Source: Candidatus Omnitrophota bacterium
Lineage (GTDB): Bacteria > Omnitrophota > Omnitrophia > Omnitrophales > Aquincolibacteriaceae
Length of the DNA stretch: 7,346 nucleotides
Reading direction: 5' to 3'
NCBI GenBank assembly: GCA_023246985.1
Contig: JAHFHJ010000072.1
Location: forward strand, 1-7,346
The notes below the pieces were generated by a model. That model had not been told where the DNA came from. It worked only from the letters and a program-made list of their open reading frames with translations, and searched no databases. A program made the position numbers and the translations under genes. Shown here in pieces: positions 1-6,400 of the stretch (positions within the stretch are counted from its first letter, which is position 1; every line of letters begins with the position of its first letter).

Positions 1-2
1 TT

Positions 3-56
3 TATGAACGCTTGCAGTGGATCAAGATAATTCATTATCTTGAAACGACCCTTTGA
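3..56 (+). CDS. possible 3' end of an upstream gene (partial)
   Basis: One frame is open from the window edge to a TGA at 54-56 and reads YERLQWIKIIHYLETTL. This is a plausible amphipathic helical C-terminus. Only 17 codons are visible, there is no start, and the inverted repeat at 22-43 lies inside it, so the open frame could be chance. If real, the tRNA begins 19 bases after its stop and could be co-transcribed with it. I do not recognise the product. Confidence 0.25.
   Translation, partial: YERLQWIKIIHYLETTL
22..43. repeat. perfect 9-bp inverted repeat upstream of the tRNA
   Basis: TCAAGATAA (22-30) and TTATCTTGA (35-43) are perfect reverse complements around the 4-base loop TTCA. The stem is AT-rich and no T-run follows on either strand, so it does not look like a standard intrinsic terminator. 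It could be a protein-binding operator, a weak transcript-end hairpin, or coincidence within a coding tail. Confidence 0.55.
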
Positions 57-64
57 TGTAAAAT
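40..64 (+). promoter_or_regulatory. weak promoter candidate for the tRNA gene
   Basis: TAAAAT at 59-64 resembles a -10 box and would place transcription start around 70-72, just before the tRNA at 76. The nearest -35-like hexamer, TTGAAA at 40-45, is only 13 bases upstream, which is too short for a standard sigma-70 promoter. The well-spaced alternative, TTATCT at 35-40, is a poor match. Co-transcription from outside the window is equally possible. Confidence 0.2.
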
Positions 65-75
65 GCTCGGAAATC

Positions 76-352
76 GACCCCGTAGCTCAGGTGGATAGAG
101 CACCTGCCTTCGGTAGGAGCCTTTACGGGAAAACGAACCTGTGAAGTGGATGTCGCTAAGTCGGTGGATCCCCTTTTCATAGAAAGGGCAACACCGAGCT
201 ACCCAGAAAAACAGGGAAGTGTAGAGACTTTACACGACAGGGCTGAGACGCCTAAGAGAAAGTCCGGCCAGCAAACCCTTAAACGGGCGGTCAAGGTAAC
301 TTGATGCTGGATGCTAAGCAGGGGGTCGGCAGTTCGAATCTGCCCGGGGTCG
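76..352 (+). tRNA. tRNA-Arg(UCU), split by a group I intron
   Basis: The exons are 76-110 and 314-352, and joining them gives a 74-nt tRNA. The acceptor stem GACCCCG (76-82) pairs perfectly with CGGGGTC (345-351), and the discriminator base is G352. The D stem is GCTC/GAGC (85-88/98-101). The anticodon stem is CCTGC (103-107) with GCAGG (318-322). The T stem is GGCAG/CTGCC around loop TTCGAAT (333-339). The spliced anticodon loop reads CTTCTAA, giving anticodon UCU, so it decodes AGA and probably AGG. Arginine identity bases A20 (in the D loop) and C35 are present. CCA is not encoded: G352 is followed by one C and then T's, so a CCA-adding enzyme is needed. The intron lies between U34 and C35, so the unspliced transcript has neither a complete anticodon nor a closed anticodon loop. 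Confidence 0.93.
111..313 (+). ncRNA. group I self-splicing intron in tRNA-Arg
   Basis: All core helices of a group I ribozyme can be drawn by eye. P1: exon CTT (108-110) with GAG (117-119), giving the conserved U110-G117 wobble at the 5' splice site. P2: 121-129/138-146, nine pairs. P3: TGTCG 151-155 with CGACA 235-239. P4: TCGGTG 161-166 with CACCGA 192-197. P5: CCCTTT 171-176 with AAAGGG 183-188, followed by the typical GGGCAA. P6: probably CCC 202-204 with GGG 214-216. P7: GACTTT 226-231 with AAAGTC 259-264. P8: 240-243/250-253. P9: CCAGC 268-272 with GCTGG 306-310, enclosing a hairpin TCAAG/CTTGA (291-304) with a GTAA tetraloop. The intron ends in the expected terminal G (313). At 203 nt it is about the size of the Azoarcus tRNA-Ile intron. 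The core wording resembles the cyanobacterial tRNA-Leu(UAA) introns, which suggests subgroup IC3. There is room for no homing endonuclease gene. Confidence 0.93.
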
Positions 353-353
353 C

Positions 354-360
354 TTTTTTT
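354..360 (+). terminator. T-run just after the tRNA
   Basis: Seven consecutive T's start two bases after the tRNA discriminator. The GC-rich acceptor/T-arm could serve as the hairpin of a minimal intrinsic terminator. No separate dedicated hairpin lies between the tRNA and the T's, so this is tentative. Confidence 0.35.
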
Positions 361-435
361 CCTTCCAAGATACAAGGGCCGCTTTTGGGATTGGGTCGAC
401 CGTCCCCCTCAAGGTCTGAGAGAGAGTGCGGGGTC

Positions 436-3400
436 TCATGCAGCCGGGACAGCCTTGATCGGGCTCTTGGAAACATCCCGGGACACGCGGATTACTTTCA
501 GCGCGCCGCGCGGTTTGTCGAGATCCTTCGGCAAAACGAGCTGGTTTTTCACGACCCGCGCTCCGACCACGCCTTCCATGGCCTGCCGCAGCATCCATCC
601 CGCGGCGCCGGTGTAACCGTGCCATATCATGCGACCCGACTCAAAGGTCGTCAGAATATCGGCCGACTGTTTATTGGGCTGGCCCCCGTAGATCTCAATT
701 TCGCGCATGTGAGCGATCGGTGAGATCTTCAGCCACAGCCGGTAGGCCGTCGCGCGATATTCATCCGCCTTGGCCGGATCCCCGCGCTTTTCAAACTCCT
801 CGGCAAGAAGCCGCGCCGCGCGAACGAGCCATTGAACGCCGTGACAATACATACCATTTTCACGAACGCCTTCCGGATATTTGCTGCTACGGCCGAGATA
901 GGGTTTCGTGTCTTCGCGGAGTGCCGGCCATCCGAGCAGAATCGCGTTTTCTTTTTCAAGCACCCGGAGCGCCGTATTGAAGATCGTAACCCCGCGCTCG
1001 AAATTGATGCCGGACATCACCGACCAGGCCGCGGTCAGGGCGTCGATCTCCCATACTCCGCTGCCTTTGACGCCGATTTCGGTGCCGTCATCGTGAAAGG
1101 CGCGCAAGTAGCGATCCCCGCGCCAAGTCTTCTCAAGAGCGGCTTTCAGGTCGTTCATTTTCTGCGCGTAATACGCCTGCTTCGCGCTTCCTTCCTTAAG
1201 CCCGATGATCTCGATCATCCCCTGAAGAATGTCATAGAGAAAGAACCCGAGCCACACGCTCTCGCCACGTCCTTCACTCCCGATCTCATCCAACCCGTCA
1301 TTCCAGTCACCGACGCCCATGAGCGGCAGGCCGTTCTTCCCCGTGCGCTTCTTGACCACGAGATCGATCGAGCGCATGCAATGCCTGTACAGAGTATCCG
1401 CGCGCGTGGCGCGGTGATAAAGATGTCCCCATCCTTGTTTGTTTTGCGGAAGCGGCGCGAACGGAAATTCGGAGACGACATAGGAGGTCATCTCATCCAG
1501 GATTGTTTGATCCCCCGTCGCGCGAACATACTCCGCGGCGCCCCAGGCGAGCCAAAGCGGATTATCCGAAGCGTGCGAACGGCACGAAAATGCCGTACGC
1601 CCGTCCGTCAGCGTAAAGAACCAGTGGAATACGTCCCCCTCGATGAACTGCTGGGACGCGTGCAGAAGAATCTGTTGGCGCGCCAAAGCCGGGTCCACCC
1701 AGATCAGGTTCACGGTATCCTGAAGCTGGTCGCGGAAACCAAAAGCGCCGCTTGTCTGATAAAAACCGCGGCGAGCCCAGATGCGCTCAGCGAGCGCCTG
1801 GTACTTAAGCCAGTTCTGATACCCATCAAATTCCGGTTGATTGGTCTCGACCGTGAGCGTCCCCATCAACCCCAGCCACCATCGGCGCGTCGCTTCAAGC
1901 TCTTTGCGAACGGTCTCGAGGTTCTTGTACTTTTGGACCAACCCCACCGCCTTTCCGCGGTCCTCGGCCTGTCCCATCACGATCGCAACCGTGCATTCGC
2001 CGCGGGCCGGAATCTCCACCGTTCCCACAAATCCCGCGATCTGCCCGTCATCGGTCAGCTGCGTCGCGTCCGGCGCGGCATTTTCCACCATCCAAGGGCG
2101 CTTGATGCCGCGGCCCGAGCCGAAGAAACGGCCGCGCCTTGTTTCCACGCAATCTGCCGGGATCGACATGGACGCGAACGCCCATCCGGAACGGAAGATA
2201 TTGCGCGGGTTCTCAAAGTAAAGCGCGTCCGAGCCCTTGTCATGACGCACCTGAAGCGGCCCGGATCTCTCCGGTTGAAACGAAAGCACCATCTGGAAAT
2301 AAGGCGCGATCCTCATCCGACGGGGCTTGTCCTCGTCATTCCGCAGGGTCAACAGATACACGCCAAGCGGATCGCCGGGCGGCACATAAACCGTCAACTG
2401 CGACGAAAGGCTCCCGTCTTTCATGCGGAAGACCGCCGTCCCGTCCACGCTAAATTCGGACTCATGTTTGCCGCTATTATCATTAAGCGGCTGATAGGTC
2501 GGCGAATACCATTCGTCCCGGTCCGTATCATAAAGATAGATGGCCTCCGTCGGAACTTCTTTGGTCACCGTGTCCGGCCAATCCGGAGTTAAACGGTTCT
2601 GCTGGGAATTACCGTTGCAGGAGGTGTGAAGCCCCCGGTTCGTCACCATGACCGAATGCACGGCATTCGACATCGCATGATCGAACGGACGCGGCGTAAA
2701 AGGCGTCAACACCTTGAGTGTGTTGCCGTGATCCAGGAACTCGTAATAGGGCTGCGGCGTTCCCGGAGGGATCTCCCCATGACCGATCAAGAACGCCCGG
2801 GGCTTGGGGGCCGCCAAGGGCGCGCGATGCGATGGATTCGGCTTGAGGTACTTCGCGATCATCTCCAACGCCGCTTTTTTGTTCTTGGAATATCCGATCA
2901 TAAAACGCATCGTTAGGGATGCTCTGGGCGCCACGAGCGCGTTCACCATCAAGCTGCCGATGGGATCAAAGGTCGGATAGGCGGCCGTATCTTGGGCCGG
3001 CAAAAAGTCGAGCGTCTCGAGACTGCGCGGCGCCCAGAGGCTTTGCCCGCGACCCACAAAATCCACGCGCCCCGTGTGGAAACCTTCCGGAACAATCTCC
3101 GAAGCCAGAAACCCCATGGATTTCGTACTCTTCTGCCACGACAGGATCGCATTCGAGCCGGCCACATATTCCATTTCCGGATACAAACGCGCGTACTGCG
3201 TGTGGAAGCGATCATGAAGTCCGCCGTTTAAGACCCATTCCAGGTACGGAACAACCTTCAGAGGGCGGGATTTTTCCGTCCTATTCTCGATCGTGATCTT
3301 CCAAAGCTCCGCCGGGGTATCCCGATCCGGCAGGCTGATCTCGATCGTCGTTTTCACGCTGTGGCTTGCGTTGGTGAGTTTCAAAACGTCTTCGCAGCGC

Positions 3401-6400
3401 TCGACCTGAGACGCTTCGAATTGTTCTGCCGGAAAATTTCCAGCGACCGGCCACGCCTCGGGCTTGCCGTCCGCTCCCGCCGCCGTGTCCACAAGGAAAA
3501 GAGCGCGACCGCACGGATCGATCGCGTCATAGGAGCGGCGGCTGATATCACATTCTTTGCTCAAAAACTCGCTGTAAATTTCGCCGTTCTCTTTGGCGAC
3601 CACTTTGTATTCGAGGTTCCCTACTTCATAACTTTTGATACGACGCTTTCGGGCGCGCGCGTTCAGCGTGCGAACCCCAAACGAAATCCCGGTCGCGACA
3701 AGAACGGCCCCCGCGATCCAAAGCAGCGTTTGCGGAAGCGATAACGAATGGAGGTAGGGCAACAGTCCTTTCCCTCTCGCGGCATTCTGCATACCTTCCG
3801 CGGTGTTCCAGACATGTTCCCAGTCCTTGCCGCGCGGAAGATAGAACGGGATCAAAAGCGGCGCCCAGGTCGTAAAACGCTTCACCCCTTCCGGGATATA
3901 ACGCTGCGCCGAGGCCTTGCCGATGAATTTTGAGGTCTTTTCGTCCAATCGGTCCATGCCGATGAAGCTGAGATTGACGAGCGTCGCGACGCGAAGTCCC
4001 ATGTGATCCATCCAGATAAGGATTCGGAAAAAATCGAACGCCAGGATCCAGACAAAGATCTTAAGACTCCACGCCTGGAACGCGGGCGCCGGCATCGTGA
4101 GACTGTTCCATGTCGCGAGGATCGTCCGGATCGCGCCGTCCTGATTGTACCAGGTCGCGGTCGGCATCATGCGCAAGAAGGTGTAGATGATCGGCGACAT
4201 CCAGAGACCCCATCGCAATACGTAGATCATGAGTTCGCTTAACTGGGCAAGACCCGCTTTCGAAAAGAAAAACTTGATCGGGGTTTTATCCTTATCAAAA
4301 AAGGCCTGCATGAACACTTTGTTAACGGCAAAAAGCCAGGTAGCGACCGACCACTTGATCACGCCGTCCAGAGATTCCGTGAAAAGCAGCTTCACGCCTC
4401 CCGAACAATAGCCCAGATCCATAAGTCCCCACTTGCTGATCAGGACCGGCTGCACGTAGTGCCCGGAAGGATTGAAATACGGATACGCGGCAAATTCCGC
4501 CGCGGAAAACCGGGCGGACATATAGAGCTTGAACTTGTAGAGGATCACCGGGACTTGCGCGGCGTCCAGATAGAATGCCACGGCCGCGCCGAGAAAAATC
4601 CCGAGACATGAATCGACAAGATAAAGGCGCCACGACTGAACCTTCCCTTGACCCTTACACGCGTAAATAATATCCCGAATAAGACTTACGCCGCCGGAGG
4701 CCAACAAGCCGATAAGAAGCCCGAATACGACGCGGTCCGACATTTGCTTCTGAAAATATCCTTGAGCGATCATGGCCGCAAACCCATAGCCGACAATCGC
4801 ACCCCGGAGATAAAGCGTTCCACTGCGGTAGCTGTACCGCATTCGGTCAAAAAATTTCAGGCTTCCGTCAAAAGTTTCAATGATCGTTTTGACGAACGGA
4901 AAAATCAAAACGCCGAGGAAAGTCCCGATAACGTACGGAGAGGAAGCCATGAACGTTTGAGCGGCAGGCGTCACGAAGGCCGCCTGAAGCGCGTAAAGGA
5001 TCGCCATCAAAATACCGCTATAAGCCATCCCCTTTCGCATACCCGTCGTTGTATGCTTCCAAATATTCTCGGCGGAAGGCGCGACGCGCTTCCCGCAGTC
5101 CAAAAGTATTCCGGTAAGGAGATAGATCTCTCCCCACAATCCCGCGAAAGACAGCATCGTCAAAAAAACAGACGCAACCGCGCGCGCTACCAAGGGCAAT
5201 GCCGCGACCGCCGGAACCGCGCCGAGATCCGCGATGGAGGGCGCTAACACCGCGCCAAGCGACGCTCCAAAGATAAACGCGTGGGCCGTGAGCGTCTTGA
5301 GGATCTTTCCTTGGGTGACAAGCCCAAGACCGTTCACAAGAACTTCATTAAACGCGAACACCACCATAAGCCGGCCGGCCCATTCCAGGATCGCGGGCCA
5401 GGCGGCAAGGGTCCCGCCGCTCAGATCGTAGGTTAAAGTTTGCAAGAGCGAGACATTCTCCAGAAGCAACAACCCGCCGAAAAAGAATGGGATCCCCGCA
5501 ATCATGGCTCCGGTAACGGGCCTGACGTGCTTGCCGGTCGAACTCAGCGCATGGGCGTTAAAAACGTGATAGATTAAAAAGGTGACCGCCGCGGTCAGAC
5601 GGTTGATCATCAAAAGCTGACCCCACGCGGCAGGGGCTTGCAAAAGTTCCGTCCGGCTTGACGCGGCCGCCAAAAATCCGGTGACCAGCGCGTTCTGGAA
5701 AACTTCCGAAGATTTCAAATGCGTGCCCGTGATCTTGAATTTCAGAAGTTCCGCGATAACCCCGCCCAAAATCGCCGCCCCGAGAATATTCATCAGAAGA
5801 CAGGCCTTCGGCGCGCAAACGGACCCCAAGGAATAGATCCAAAGCATGACGCCCGTGATCAGCACGATCACTGATCCGTAAAAAAGATCCTGCTTGAGCT
5901 TTGCAGAGCCCGATTCTTTCCCCGGAGAAATGACGCTTAAATTCTTACCGGCTTCGGGCGCGCCCGAACTCGCGTCCCGGTTCCGGCCGAACGACGGAAC
6001 AAACAGACGGGACAACAGCGCCAAGATCAGCCCCAAAAGAAAAACGGAACCGAATTTGATCGGCGTCAGATATTTTCCGGAAAACGTGGTTTTGCAAAAA
6101 TCAAACCCGAGGTACAAGGTCCCGCTTACGGAAGCGTCATGACCCCTTGGCGCGATCACGAAATTCACTTCCGTCAACTGTCCGATCGCGTTCCAGCGGA
6201 TCGATTTTTGAACGGAATTCCATCCCGGCTTCAATCTTAAAGCGATCCTCTGCGTTCCCGCGGTCCCTTGAATCTCCGCTTTGACGGCGATCTTGCTCAA
6301 TTGAGCGGCATCCAGAACCCTGAAACCGATATCGATCGTATTGACCTGAGCGGCCGTGAGATCGGAGGGGAATTTTTTAGTCCGGACATTGAGCGAGGAG

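Noticed and set aside
22..43. Hairpin as an intrinsic terminator
   Set aside because: The stem is AT-rich and is not followed by a T-run on either strand.
111..313. Intron as a small protein gene, riboswitch or tmRNA-like RNA
   Set aside because: The open frames are short, and all helices fit a group I core with correct splice-site chemistry and perfect tRNA exons on both sides.
301..723. + strand frame starting near the tRNA 3' exon
   Set aside because: It overlaps the intron end, the tRNA 3' exon and the end of the giant gene, and shows no protein-like pattern or ribosome binding site.
832..2592. 586-codon open frame on the + strand antisense to the giant gene
   Set aside because: It lies wholly inside the GH94 coding region on the opposite strand. 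Its product is Arg/Pro/His-rich with no recognisable domain, as expected for a mirror frame in GC-rich DNA.
4648..5247. 199-codon + strand frame within the membrane-domain region
   Set aside because: Its translation is highly charged and low in hydrophobics, and it is antisense to clear membrane helices. It is a shadow frame.
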